From Legionella spiritensis (GTDB taxonomy: Bacteria; Pseudomonadota; Gammaproteobacteria; Legionellales; Legionellaceae), in the NCBI RefSeq assembly GCF_900186965.1, contig NZ_LT906457.1, positions 2,630,501 through 2,694,500 of the forward strand: a stretch of DNA of 64,000 nucleotides, written 5' to 3'. A program made the translations under genes and the position numbers. Below the pieces are notes generated by a model. It was not told where the DNA came from and ran no database searches. It was given only the letters and a program-made list of their open reading frames with translations. Below are positions 1-8,343 of the stretch, piece by piece. Every line of letters begins with the position of its first letter. Within the stretch, counting starts at the first letter, position 1.

Positions 1-1
1 A

Positions 2-622
2 AAGGATTACACATTTAACAGCAAGGCCCAGGTTTTTGTCATGCGCGGTGGTCTCGGGGGGGTCTTCAGCACCGGAATGAATCAATTGCAACACACCCTG
101 GAAAGTGACTATAAAATAAAGGCTGAAAGTACGGTCTGGTACAAAGCCCATGAATTAAGTCAGTACATCATTAAAAACTACGGCACCAGGGAATTGCCAG
201 GTCCGGTCATACTGGCAGGACATTCCCTGGGAGCCAACGAGCAGATCAAAGTCGCGAAAAACCTTTTCAAAGCCAATATTCCCGTTTCGTTGCTGATAAC
301 CATAGACGCCGTTTCACCCCTTAAAATCCCTCCTAACGTCAAACACGTCGTCAATATTTACAGGCCATCCTTTGTTCCCATGTTTAGCGGCCTGAAGGTG
401 AAGGCCATTGATCCGGAAATGACCAGGATAGAAAACATCAATGTCGCAACACTGAAAAAGCTGCATGTGAACCATTTTACCATTGATAAAAATGATGGCG
501 TTCAGAAAATAATGCTTGAAAATGTGCTGGCCGCCGTCAACAATTCCGAACAAAAAATAAAAGCTGACGGCATGCCCGTGACGACGAATCATGTTCAAAG
601 CCCGGATAAAAAAGTGATTTGA
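2..622 (+). CDS. alpha/beta-hydrolase (lipase-like), 5' end outside window
   Basis: The reading frame is open from base 2 to the first ATG at base 41, so the true start lies left of the window. Counting from that ATG, a nucleophile-elbow motif GHSLGA sits at residues 60-65 with Ser62 as the expected nucleophile, after a hydrophobic strand (PVILA). A following strand LLITIDAV offers an acidic residue and a later LHVNHF segment could supply the histidine. This fits a lipase/thioesterase-type alpha/beta-hydrolase; the substrate is unknown. The stop codon lies 5 bases before the ATG of the monooxygenase gene, so the two are probably co-transcribed. It could equally be a non-enzymatic member of the fold, because only the elbow is clear. 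Confidence 0.7.
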   Translation, partial: KDYTFNSKAQVFVMRGGLGGVFSTGMNQLQHTLESDYKIKAESTVWYKAHELSQYIIKNYGTRELPGPVILAGHSLGANEQIKVAKNLFKANIPVSLLITIDAVSPLKIPPNVKHVVNIYRPSFVPMFSGLKVKAIDPEMTRIENINVATLKKLHVNHFTIDKNDGVQKIMLENVLAAVNNSEQKIKADGMPVTTNHVQSPDKKVI

Positions 623-627
623 TTATT

Positions 628-1953
628 ATGAAAAAACCGTCTGACGAATCACCAAAAATTGGTATCATCGGTGCCGGTCCATCCGGCATCACCGCCGCGA
701 AGAATCTCCTGCAGCAAGGGTTAACCAATATCACAGTGTTTGAAAAGAATCATCGTCCGGGTGGAAACTGGGTTTTTGACGAACGCAATGCCCATTCCAG
801 TATTTATGAAACAACCCATATCATAAGCTCCAGACGGCTCTCCGAATACGACGATTTTCCCATGCCCGCTGACTACCCGGACTATCCGTCCCACGTCCAG
901 ATCCTGCGCTATTTTGAAGACTACGCCCAACACTTTGGCGTCATACCTTTCATTCGATTTAATACCTGCGTCGAGCAAGTCACTCCCACAACCGATCTCG
1001 GGTGGCAAATCGCTTATCGTGACGCTCAAGGCCCGCATGAGGAACGGTTTGATTACATGCTTATTGCCAATGGCCACCACTGGGATCCGGTCATGCCGTC
1101 TTTTCATGGCCAGTTCAGCGGCGAAATACTTCATGCCCATCAATATAAAAAAGCTTCTCCGTTTTGCGGCAAGAGAGTGCTGGTGGTGGGCGGAGGTAAT
1201 TCGGCCTGTGATATTGCCGTTGAAATTGCCCGTGTGGCCGATAAAGCCTGTATCAGCATGAGGCGCGGCCAGCATATTTTCCCCAAATTCATTTTTGGCA
1301 AACCGACCGATATCGCTTTTTCAAAAATAAAATGGATGCCTTTCTGGCCGAAGCAAGTACTGGCATCGGCCCTCATTCGTATTCTTCAGGGCCGCTACGC
1401 GAAATATCACCTGGAAAAACCGGATTGCAAACCACTGGAAACCCACCCCACCATCAATTCCGAACTCCTTTATTTTATAAGACACGGAAAAATCCTGCCG
1501 CGTCGAGGCATTGACTACCTGGAAGGGAACACCGTACATTTTGTGGATGGCCGGCAGGATGAATTCGATGTGATTATTTTAGCCACAGGCTATAAAATAA
1601 GCTTTCCGTTTTTTAATAAAAATCTTATAGAATTCAGTACATTAACCCATATACCACTGTATCGTAAAATGATGCACCCCGAGTTTGACAACCTGTATTT
1701 TATCGGGTTGTTCCAGCCACAGGGTTGTATCTGGCCTCTTGCGGACTATCAAGCGAAAATTGCCGCAAAAATTATTGCCGGCCGGATAAAACGTCCTGAT
1801 AATTTATCAGCCCGAATAGCAAGGGAAATAAAAAAAACGCGCGCCCACTTTAAGGAAAATCCAAGACATGCCCTGGAAGTGGATTATCAACTTTTTCGCC
1901 GGCAACTATTAAAGGAATTACAAAAAAAACCGTCGCAATCTCCATGCCCCTAG
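628..1953 (+). CDS. flavin-containing monooxygenase (FMO family)
   Basis: A 441-residue FAD/NADPH-dependent monooxygenase that would oxygenate a soft nucleophile (N or S) or a carbonyl. An FAD-binding GAGPSG motif lies near the N-terminus, followed by EKNHRPGGNW. The FMO identifying motif region FHGQFSGEILHAHQYK is present, then the NADPH-binding GGGNSACDIA, and a C-terminal ILATGYK segment typical of the family. ATG at 628 was chosen over the in-frame TTG at 619, which overlaps the upstream stop. The gene ends 3 bases inside the 3' end of the opposing MFS gene. Family membership is secure; the substrate is not predictable. Confidence 0.9.
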   Translation: MKKPSDESPKIGIIGAGPSGITAAKNLLQQGLTNITVFEKNHRPGGNWVFDERNAHSSIYETTHIISSRRLSEYDDFPMPADYPDYPSHVQILRYFEDYAQHFGVIPFIRFNTCVEQVTPTTDLGWQIAYRDAQGPHEERFDYMLIANGHHWDPVMPSFHGQFSGEILHAHQYKKASPFCGKRVLVVGGGNSACDIAVEIARVADKACISMRRGQHIFPKFIFGKPTDIAFSKIKWMPFWPKQVLASALIRILQGRYAKYHLEKPDCKPLETHPTINSELLYFIRHGKILPRRGIDYLEGNTVHFVDGRQDEFDVIILATGYKISFPFFNKNLIEFSTLTHIPLYRKMMHPEFDNLYFIGLFQPQGCIWPLADYQAKIAAKIIAGRIKRPDNLSARIAREIKKTRAHFKENPRHALEVDYQLFRRQLLKELQKKPSQSPCP

Positions 1954-3233
1954 CTTTTCCTGACCGCATGCAATGTCCTCGGGATAAACCATGTAAGCAA
2001 GGAAGACAAGGCCAATGCCGCCATAAACAATAAAAACGCGTTACGGTAATCGGCGACACTAAAATAGGGGGTATGCTTCACCGTTAAAGTACCATCCCAG
2101 TTTTTCTCAAGAAAATACCCGATTAACGGCTGAAAAACGGCGGCACCGATGGTGATGATAAAATTGGTAACCGCTGTAGACAGGCCGGTTGACCCCGGCG
2201 GACCAATATCCTTGGCCACGGCAAACGTTAAAACCTGAGGCCCTACGGACATTCCCAGTAACAATAATAACGAGTACGCCAGCCAATACGTGACGGAATC
2301 GACGTAAATTAACAATCCCGAACATACGAAAACACCCACTCCTCCAATAAACAGGGGAATTTTTCGACTGCGTATTTTCTCCGAAAACCATCCGAAAAAA
2401 GGACCGGACAGAGCCGTGCCTAAAAAAATCAATGACGTAATGCTGGCCGCATGCGCGGGATTGATATGGAATCGCTCCGCGATAAATGCCACCCCCCATA
2501 AGGATGCAAAAACAGACACGGGCAAAAATAAAAACGTTCCCACCAGACTGTTTATCCAAAAACGCCAGCTACCAAACAATCCCAACAAACGGCGAACAAT
2601 ACTCGTCCAGGAATAATAATCCCCGGGGGTAGCCGGTGTGGCGTTCACCGGTTTGTCACGAATAACAATAATGAGGGAAAGCGCTAAAAGAAATCCGACC
2701 AGGGCAGAAACATAAGCCGTGTTTCGCCAGCCCAAACCAGCTACCATATGAGACAGCGTCGTATCGGTGACCATGGCTCCCAAGGTACCCATTGCCGTTA
2801 CTATACCGCTGTATAAGGCAAATTGTCGTTTCGGAAGCCAAAGCGCCGCCAGTTTCAAGGCGCCGACAAAAGCGAATGCCGAGCCTATTCCCATCATTGC
2901 TCTGGCCAGATAAGCCACCCATAGCTGATTGGTATGGGCAAAAATCATCGTTCCAAACGCGCATAGCAAGGCTGAAAAACCCAACACCCAGCGCGGGCTG
3001 AATTTGTCCATGACCGCACCGGAAGGAAGCTGCAAAGGGGTATACGCATAGTAATAACAGGCGGATAACAGGCCAATCTGGGTCGCATTGACCCCAAAAT
3101 CGGCCATCAAGGGGTGGATCATCACGCTGGGCATGACGCGCAGGAGAAAATCATAACTGTAAAAAACAGCCGCCAGCAGGCACACCAACCATGAAAAAAC
3201 CAGCCCCTTGTGTTTTGTTTTATCTTTTGCCAT
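1950..3233 (-). CDS. MFS transporter
   Basis: A 427-residue major facilitator protein of the inner membrane with about twelve hydrophobic segments. The N-terminus reads LLRVMPSVM after TM1, an arrangement common in Legionella and related MFS proteins of the organic-anion type. The loop after TM2 carries a degenerate motif A (DKFSPRWVLG). ATG at 3233 is preferred to an in-frame TTG at 3239 because a TAAGG sequence lies upstream of it. It converges on the monooxygenase with a 4-base overlap. The substrate is unknown. Confidence 0.88.
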   Translation of the reverse strand: MAKDKTKHKGLVFSWLVCLLAAVFYSYDFLLRVMPSVMIHPLMADFGVNATQIGLLSACYYYAYTPLQLPSGAVMDKFSPRWVLGFSALLCAFGTMIFAHTNQLWVAYLARAMMGIGSAFAFVGALKLAALWLPKRQFALYSGIVTAMGTLGAMVTDTTLSHMVAGLGWRNTAYVSALVGFLLALSLIIVIRDKPVNATPATPGDYYSWTSIVRRLLGLFGSWRFWINSLVGTFLFLPVSVFASLWGVAFIAERFHINPAHAASITSLIFLGTALSGPFFGWFSEKIRSRKIPLFIGGVGVFVCSGLLIYVDSVTYWLAYSLLLLLGMSVGPQVLTFAVAKDIGPPGSTGLSTAVTNFIITIGAAVFQPLIGYFLEKNWDGTLTVKHTPYFSVADYRNAFLLFMAALALSSLLTWFIPRTLHAVRKS

Positions 3234-3244
3234 TTGCAATAACC

Positions 3245-4345
3245 TTACGAGTGCGTCAGATGAACGGCGTAAGGCCCATAATGGTGGCGATCGCCTTTGC
3301 CAAACACATTATCCAGATCAAACACGTTGGACGTGGAATCGTGGCCATGAACATAACTGACGGAATACGCCTTGCCTTTCGGATGATGTTCCCGTTCCAG
3401 AATCGTGTAATTACGATTCCACAACACGTCAGCCAGAGGACTTGACCTACCTTGTTCCTCGTGTTTTTCTTTCAGTTCCCTGTAATGGGCCGTCAAGGTA
3501 TGAGCCATAATCCATTGATGAATTTGCCGGTTAATGCCATCGAAACTTTCAGCCAGGCTTTTTAAATCACTATCACGGAAAGGAAGATTCAAATCCTCGG
3601 CCAGCGCCGCCAGCATCGCCAGATCCAGAGGCGCGTGGCTATAAATGGTGATTTCCTGTTTTTTTTCATTCAGCACATAACCCGGCAGCACAAGATGTTT
3701 TAGATACTGTGTTTGAATGGTATCGAGAATATCCCGTTTATCAACCAGGCCCCGGGCAATCAGTTTGCCCATATTCAGCATGGAGCGAACGGTAGATTCA
3801 TGCCGGCCTTCGCCATAAGGATTATAGTCAAACGATGGCTCATCCCTTTCCAAAGCCGTCAGGAAAAAATGACCATGGTTGGATAAAACAATGTCAAAAG
3901 CAACACCGGCCGTATCGAGTTTCTTGTAAATAGACAGGGTATAATAATCATTCATGCCCCGATCACATAAATCGTCGCCTAAAAAACGTATTTTATGACG
4001 GGTATTGACGCTGGCCGCATCCAGCATGTCATGAAATAAAACCAAATCCTTTTCAGTGAGTTTTTCGGGATTTTTTCCATAAATAGCCACAAACCGCCTG
4101 TAATTCTCCCGTGATACGGTAATCACGTCATTGCTTATTAAAAAATAAAGTAATTTCAATGCGTTACCATGCAAATCACCAATGGTAACCTCTACACCAT
4201 CTTCCGGAATACGAATTATTTCAGGGTATTGGGTCAACGTGGCCTGTCTTATTTCCAGTTCGTTGTAGGGTTTGTCCGCCAGAACCACACACGACCAGAG
4301 CACGCAACAACACGCCAGCGCAAGTCCCTGAATCATCTTCTTCAT
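3245..4345 (-). CDS. WipA/WipB-like metallophosphatase with signal peptide
   Basis: A 366-residue protein starting with a classical Sec signal peptide (charged MKK, hydrophobic core, cleavage near VLA-DK). The mature part carries the PPP-family metallophosphatase signatures: GDLHGN at residues 56-61, GDDLCDRG at 123-130, SNHGH near 155 and a late YVHGHD near 333. This motif set and its spacing resemble the Legionella phosphatase effectors WipA (phosphotyrosine) and WipB (Ser/Thr). A paralogue without signal peptide lies at 19006-20634. The signal peptide implies periplasmic location or type II secretion rather than direct Dot/Icm delivery; that is inference. An AAGGACG ribosome-binding site precedes the ATG. 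Confidence 0.82.
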   Translation of the reverse strand: MKKMIQGLALACCCVLWSCVVLADKPYNELEIRQATLTQYPEIIRIPEDGVEVTIGDLHGNALKLLYFLISNDVITVSRENYRRFVAIYGKNPEKLTEKDLVLFHDMLDAASVNTRHKIRFLGDDLCDRGMNDYYTLSIYKKLDTAGVAFDIVLSNHGHFFLTALERDEPSFDYNPYGEGRHESTVRSMLNMGKLIARGLVDKRDILDTIQTQYLKHLVLPGYVLNEKKQEITIYSHAPLDLAMLAALAEDLNLPFRDSDLKSLAESFDGINRQIHQWIMAHTLTAHYRELKEKHEEQGRSSPLADVLWNRNYTILEREHHPKGKAYSVSYVHGHDSTSNVFDLDNVFGKGDRHHYGPYAVHLTHS

Positions 4346-4698
4346 GTTTTATCGTCCTTAATAAAGCTTGTTGACATTTCGTCTCGCGACTGTGGAAAAA
4401 CAGCCGGAAAGCCTGGTTCATTTTAGGCCGATTACCATTACAAAACCAATAAAAATTTCAGGACGGCAACCGCTCGGTTGATCTTGATGTTCCCCCTGTT
4501 TATCACGGTCACTTCGCCACAAACCGGAAAAAGGCGGCGCAACGAGACAACATCATGTTGACACCAGACGAAAAAATAAAAGAAACAACAGGAATATTGT
4601 CAGGGCGACACGTTGCAGACAGGGGATATTTATTACCGTCTGAGCCGTTTAATGCTCGCTTTGAGCCAGAGAGAAAAAGCGTTGTCCTTTTTTGCAGT

Positions 4699-4745
4699 GT
4701 TTTCTGTAGCCCATTATGAAGGCGAAGCCGAAATGCGGGATAACG
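4699..4745 (-). repeat. short interspersed palindromic repeat
   Basis: On the minus strand this reads as a variant of the unit at 35980-36013: CCCGCATTTCGGC, then TTCGCCTTCAT, then GGGCTACA. A second, more diverged copy follows at about 4798-4837. Together with the repeat end at 4840-4877 they fill the otherwise gene-free stretch 4346-4866, in which no convincing coding frame was found. Confidence 0.5.
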
Positions 4746-4839
4746 CTCACTTAGGCGTGCACCTGTTCTGCCATTACCATATTGGACCATAAAACCCGCA
4801 ATACGGCCGCAGGCCTCCTTACGGGCTACCGGTATTTTG

Positions 4840-4877
4840 CAAAAAGATGGACAAAAAACATTTGGCTCACAGAGCCT
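4840..4877. repeat. terminal part of the GGCTCTGTG repeat family
   Basis: The sequence TTTGGCTCACAGAGCCT matches one terminal arm of the MITE-like element at 32872-32967. It overlaps the last codons and stop of the GNAT gene, so the repeat supplies that protein's C-terminal residues. Confidence 0.5.
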
Positions 4878-5433
4878 GGTATTCATTTAAATACTCTGCT
4901 TTCGATAGCCGATAAAGGACATGGGGTCTTAAAGGATCTCCCGGCTCCAGTTTCGGATGGTTAAAATCGTCTTCAGCATTGTGCCGCAGACCAATTTTTT
5001 CCATCACCCGGCGTGACGCCTTGTTGTCTACAACCGTAAAAGACACAATGTCATCAAAACCAAGCCCCGTAAACGCGTAGTGCAAAACCGCTTTCGCACC
5101 TTCCGTGGCATACCCCCGATTCCAATGTTTTGCAGAAAGACGCCAGCCAATTTCCGTGGCCGGAGTAAAATGCGCTTCAAAAGATGGCGTCATCAACCCC
5201 AGAAACCCTATCATTTCGTGAGTTTCTTTCAATTCGACGGCATAGAGGGAATAACCTTTCTCGCGAAAGTGACGGTTAAACCGTTGTATAGCGGCCCGTG
5301 TTTCTTCCGGACTGCCCTGTCCGGGTAAATACCTCCGGACTTCGGGATCCTGATCAATAACCGCCATCGCCTCCAAATCACCCTCTTCCCAGGTACGAAG
5401 AATCAGGCGGTCGGTTTCTAATACGTTCATCAT
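4867..5433 (-). CDS. GNAT acetyltransferase, RimJ/RimL type
   Basis: About 188 residues. It begins ETDRLILRTWEEGDLEAM, the usual start of GNAT family N-acetyltransferases acting on ribosomal-protein N-termini or small molecules. Later landmarks are IGFLGL, EIGWRLSAKHWNRGYATEGA (the acetyl-CoA-binding region) and NKASRRVMEKIGL. Two adjacent ATGs (5433 and 5430) are possible starts; the longer frame to 5460 adds nothing conserved. The C-terminus (YQAL) is encoded by the end of an interspersed repeat, so it may have been remodelled. Divergent from the downstream transporter. The target is unknown. Confidence 0.88.
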   Translation of the reverse strand: MMNVLETDRLILRTWEEGDLEAMAVIDQDPEVRRYLPGQGSPEETRAAIQRFNRHFREKGYSLYAVELKETHEMIGFLGLMTPSFEAHFTPATEIGWRLSAKHWNRGYATEGAKAVLHYAFTGLGFDDIVSFTVVDNKASRRVMEKIGLRHNAEDDFNHPKLEPGDPLRPHVLYRLSKAEYLNEYQAL

Positions 5434-5529
5434 ACACTCTTGTTCATCATCGCAAACCAAACTCGGTTATCATCAATCGATAAAAAAAGCCTGCTTGTGT
5501 TTCCCTGCCGGGGAATTTAATATAGAACG

Positions 5530-6786
5530 ATGGACAACACCAGTAAAAAAAGCGTTCTTGCCGGCTTATATGGAAATGCCCTGGAATGGTATGATTTTCT
5601 GCTTTACGCCAGTTTCGCCCCCTTGTTTGCTTCCCTGTTCTTTCCTTCCGACGTTCATTTCGTCTCCCTGATCGCAACATTTGGTGTGTTCGCTATAGGT
5701 TTTCTCATGCGCCCGATTGGCGGAGCCTTAATTGGCCATTTGGCGGATTACGCCGGTCGACGCAAGGCGTTGATTGTCTCCGTAACCATCATGACGCTGT
5801 CCACGCTTGCCATCGCCTTTATTCCACCCTATCAACAGATGGGTGTGTTCTCCCCCATTCTGTTTACCTTCCTGCGTCTCATACAGGGCGTTGCCGTCGG
5901 CGGTGAACTTCCCGGCTCAGCCACGTTTCTTATCGAGCATTTTTTTGCCCATCGCCGTGGATTTGCAGGCAGCTTGATTCTCAGTACCGCATTCCTCGGC
6001 ATCTTTGCCGGCTCCCTGACCGCATCCATACTCAGCAGTGTTTTTGACTATTCCTTTTTATTGCATTGGGGATGGCGACTGGCTTATCTTCTGGGCGGTA
6101 TTCTAGGAATTTTCGGCATTTATCTCAGAGTAAAAAGCGTGGAATCACCGCGCTTTTTACTTGAAAAACGCAGCGAGGAATTACCGGCAAAACTGGTGTT
6201 TACAAAATATAGAAAACCATTGGTTCTTGCCGTTATATTCACCAGCATAATGGCATTAGGAAACTACATTTTAATTGCGTATGCCACCACGTTCCTGGTC
6301 AAAACGTTTGGGTTCAGTTTGCGTGACGCTTTAATGATAAATTTCATAGCCCTTTTTCTTTTAACCATTCTAATCCCCGCGATGGGATTACTTTCCGATT
6401 TCATAGGAAGAAAGCCGGTTTTTTTACTTGGTATTTTCGGTCTTTTTATCTTTATTTTTCCCGTTTTTCGCTTGTTAATCAGCCAAGACTGGTGGAACGC
6501 GTTATGGAGCGAATTGATATTGAGCATGACCCTCGCGCCATTAAACGCCACAGTACCCACTATTCTCGCAGAATTGTTTCCCACATCAGTCCGCGCCAGC
6601 GGAACATCGATAGGATATAACATCGGCCAGGCCCTATTCGGGGGCACCGTCCCTTTAGTGGCACTGACCCTCATTGAATTCACCGGTAATTTTTACGCAC
6701 CCGCCTGGTATACGTTCGGATGGACCGTAATCGTCCTTTTGGCTACCTGTTATCTGCAGGAAAGTTATCATAAAGCGCTGGAATAA
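5530..6786 (+). CDS. MFS transporter, metabolite:H+ symporter (MHS) family
   Basis: A 418-residue inner-membrane symporter. It opens with LAGLYGNALEWYDFLLYASF and has FLMRPIGGALIGHLADYAGRR in the TM2-TM3 region; both are hallmarks of the ProP/KgtP/ShiA-type metabolite:H+ symporters. RLIQGVAVGGELPG and FLIEH follow as expected. A paralogue lies at 46257-47510. The substrate (organic acid, proline or betaine) cannot be read from sequence. It ends just before a small palindromic repeat. Confidence 0.9.
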   Translation: MDNTSKKSVLAGLYGNALEWYDFLLYASFAPLFASLFFPSDVHFVSLIATFGVFAIGFLMRPIGGALIGHLADYAGRRKALIVSVTIMTLSTLAIAFIPPYQQMGVFSPILFTFLRLIQGVAVGGELPGSATFLIEHFFAHRRGFAGSLILSTAFLGIFAGSLTASILSSVFDYSFLLHWGWRLAYLLGGILGIFGIYLRVKSVESPRFLLEKRSEELPAKLVFTKYRKPLVLAVIFTSIMALGNYILIAYATTFLVKTFGFSLRDALMINFIALFLLTILIPAMGLLSDFIGRKPVFLLGIFGLFIFIFPVFRLLISQDWWNALWSELILSMTLAPLNATVPTILAELFPTSVRASGTSIGYNIGQALFGGTVPLVALTLIEFTGNFYAPAWYTFGWTVIVLLATCYLQESYHKALE

Positions 6787-6808
6787 TGACGTGTCAACAA
6801 GTCCCAAC

Positions 6809-6836
6809 CGCACAGAACCAAGACTCCGTGAACCTA
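6809..6836 (-). repeat. GGTTCACGGA repeat unit
   Basis: On the minus strand this reads TTAGGTTCACGGAGTC then TTGGTTCTGTGC, closely matching the units at 9623 and 30807. It lies about 25 bases after the transporter stop codon. Confidence 0.5.
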
Positions 6837-6921
6837 ATGCCACGGCCATTCCTATCCCTGGACAACGGGATTGAATCGCCATGACATTTTATTCATTAAC
6901 AGTGGTATTTGAGACGCCCTA

Positions 6922-7104
6922 TCATACCGGTGGCGGCGGTGGTCTTCGTCCTAACAAGCTGCTTATCAGCAGTACCACAAAGATAATGAGAAATAAAAAG
7001 AATAGTATTTTTGCAATGGAAGCAGCTGCTCCTGCAATACCTCCGAACCCTAAAGCTGCTGCAATGATTGCAATAATAAAGAAAAATATTGCCCAACTTA
7101 ACAT
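6922..7104 (-). CDS. DUF1328 small membrane protein (YtjA-like)
   Basis: A 60-residue protein matching the whole length of the DUF1328 family: [20 protein letters not shown], then a [15 protein letters not shown] core, a second hydrophobic segment and a proline-rich tail (RRPPPPPV). It is predicted to span the inner membrane twice. Function in this family is unknown, though homologues are often stress- or stationary-phase-induced. An AAGGAGTGA ribosome-binding site precedes the ATG. It is divergent from the BON-domain gene. Confidence 0.9.
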   Translation of the reverse strand: MLSWAIFFFIIAIIAAALGFGGIAGAAASIAKILFFLFLIIFVVLLISSLLGRRPPPPPV

Positions 7105-7150
7105 GATTCACTCCTTGAGGAAATAACATTTCCATAATCACCTGCTTTTT

Positions 7151-7156
7151 AGTATA
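7151..7156 (-). promoter_or_regulatory. possible sigma-S-like -10 element of the DUF1328 gene
   Basis: The minus strand reads TCTATACTAAAA here, matching the extended RpoS-type -10 (CTATACT). It lies about 47 bases upstream of the ATG. Pattern match only; no convincing -35 was seen. Confidence 0.4.
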
Positions 7157-7183
7157 GAACATTGGCTTTTTTCTCATTAAAAA

Positions 7184-7516
7184 CAGTGATCATTCGATTT
7201 AAATAAATGGAAAGATTCTATAATCAAAACAGAATACCAACGACTTTTTCCATAATTTAACCCATGGTCTATAATTAAAAATACCATGATGCAAAAGAGT
7301 GATTTCAAAATTTTTTGACGGAATTATCTTGCAATTTCATTATCATGGTTATTAAGTCGATAACAATTTTATTGCATTGATCTAATATCAATATTCAATC
7401 AAAAATTATTTATAATAAAAATTATTTTTCTATATTTTTTGATGTCTCATAAAATTTATTTTTTAAGAGAAAAAACAATTATCGACTTAACGATTCAGGA
7501 TAACAGGAGGTCTATC
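7184..7516. other. AT-rich intergenic region upstream of the BON gene
   Basis: No gene was found here; a frame open from 7439 is only an upstream extension of the BON gene. A CTATAAT at 7269-7275 sits inside a small inverted repeat (CATGGT ... ACCATG, 7264-7289) and could be a promoter, giving a long leader. The strong ribosome-binding site ACAGGAGG is at the right end. Confidence 0.5.
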
Positions 7517-8185
7517 ATGGACAGATTAAAGACGTATTCAATACTGTTAGTCAGTGGTTGTATGAGTTTTGGAATGCTTGCTCATGCAGATAATTACAAC
7601 AACACGCCTTCCCAAAACGGGGCTCCGGCTGCTGTGCAAACGGACACAACCACACCAGGTATTCCTGCTACTCAAACCACATCGAGTGCAAGTGATACGG
7701 CCATTCTACAGTCCCTTCAAGCCGCGTTAGCCCATTTTAAAGACAAGGTTAATGTGACTGTGACTGATGGAATAGCCAGTCTATCCGGCAAGGTGGATTC
7801 AGACACCGACTATGAAAAAATCATTACACTGACTGAATCAACCCCTGGAATTAAGGATGTTAATGTTGATAATCTAACGGTTAAAGACAGTCAACAACCT
7901 TTAAAAGACACCTACATCACCGCAAAAATTAAAGGCGCACTAATCAAAGCGGACATTATGGACAAGGATCTGCCGGCATGGACGCTTAGTGTTGAAACAA
8001 AAGACGGTGTGGTTTATCTATCAGGAGACGTTGCTTCTGCCCAGCAAAAGCAATCTATTTTAAACCTGGTCAATGGCGTTCAAGGCGTCAGCGGAGTTAA
8101 GGATCGCATGGTAATTGCGAGCAGCGATGCTGCTGCAAATCAAGGCTCAACGACTGACAATCAAACGTCATCAGTTTATGAATAA
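7517..8185 (+). CDS. periplasmic BON-domain protein (OsmY-like)
   Basis: 222 residues with a signal peptide ending near MLAHA-DN, a Thr/Ser/Ala-rich linker, then two BON domains. The first contains VTVTDGIASLSGKVDSDTDY and the second LSVETKDGVVYLSGDV. Both end in the usual GVxxV pattern. BON domains bind lipid or stabilise the envelope; OsmY-type proteins act in the periplasm under osmotic or stationary-phase stress. The start at 7517 follows an AGGAGG site at a good distance, whereas the upstream ATG at 7439 would bury the signal peptide. A strong hairpin follows the gene. Confidence 0.9.
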   Translation: MDRLKTYSILLVSGCMSFGMLAHADNYNNTPSQNGAPAAVQTDTTTPGIPATQTTSSASDTAILQSLQAALAHFKDKVNVTVTDGIASLSGKVDSDTDYEKIITLTESTPGIKDVNVDNLTVKDSQQPLKDTYITAKIKGALIKADIMDKDLPAWTLSVETKDGVVYLSGDVASAQQKQSILNLVNGVQGVSGVKDRMVIASSDAAANQGSTTDNQTSSVYE

Positions 8186-8230
8186 ATATCATAAGTCTAT
8201 TTATTTCAAATACTGAACAGGAAGTCAAAA

Positions 8231-8259
8231 GCTCAAGGGAAAGTGATTTCCCTTCGAGC
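8231..8259 (+). terminator. stem-loop after the BON gene
   Basis: GCTC-A-AGGGAAA, loop GTGA, TTTCCCT-TC-GAGC forms a stem of roughly 12 pairs. No T-run follows, so it may be a 3' stabilising hairpin rather than a true intrinsic terminator. Confidence 0.5.
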
Positions 8260-8343
8260 GAGGAGGCAAACAATTATTCAAATTTAAGCTATAGTGATTA
8301 TTATAAGAACATTAATAACAGCAAATGCCATCAAGGAATGATT

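Noticed and set aside
2107-2964. 150- and 102-codon minus-strand frames inside the first MFS gene
   Set aside because: Alternative-frame shadows of the transporter.
4509-4886. 125-codon minus-strand frame between the phosphatase and GNAT genes
   Set aside because: It runs through interspersed repeats, overlaps the end of the GNAT gene and shows no protein-like pattern.
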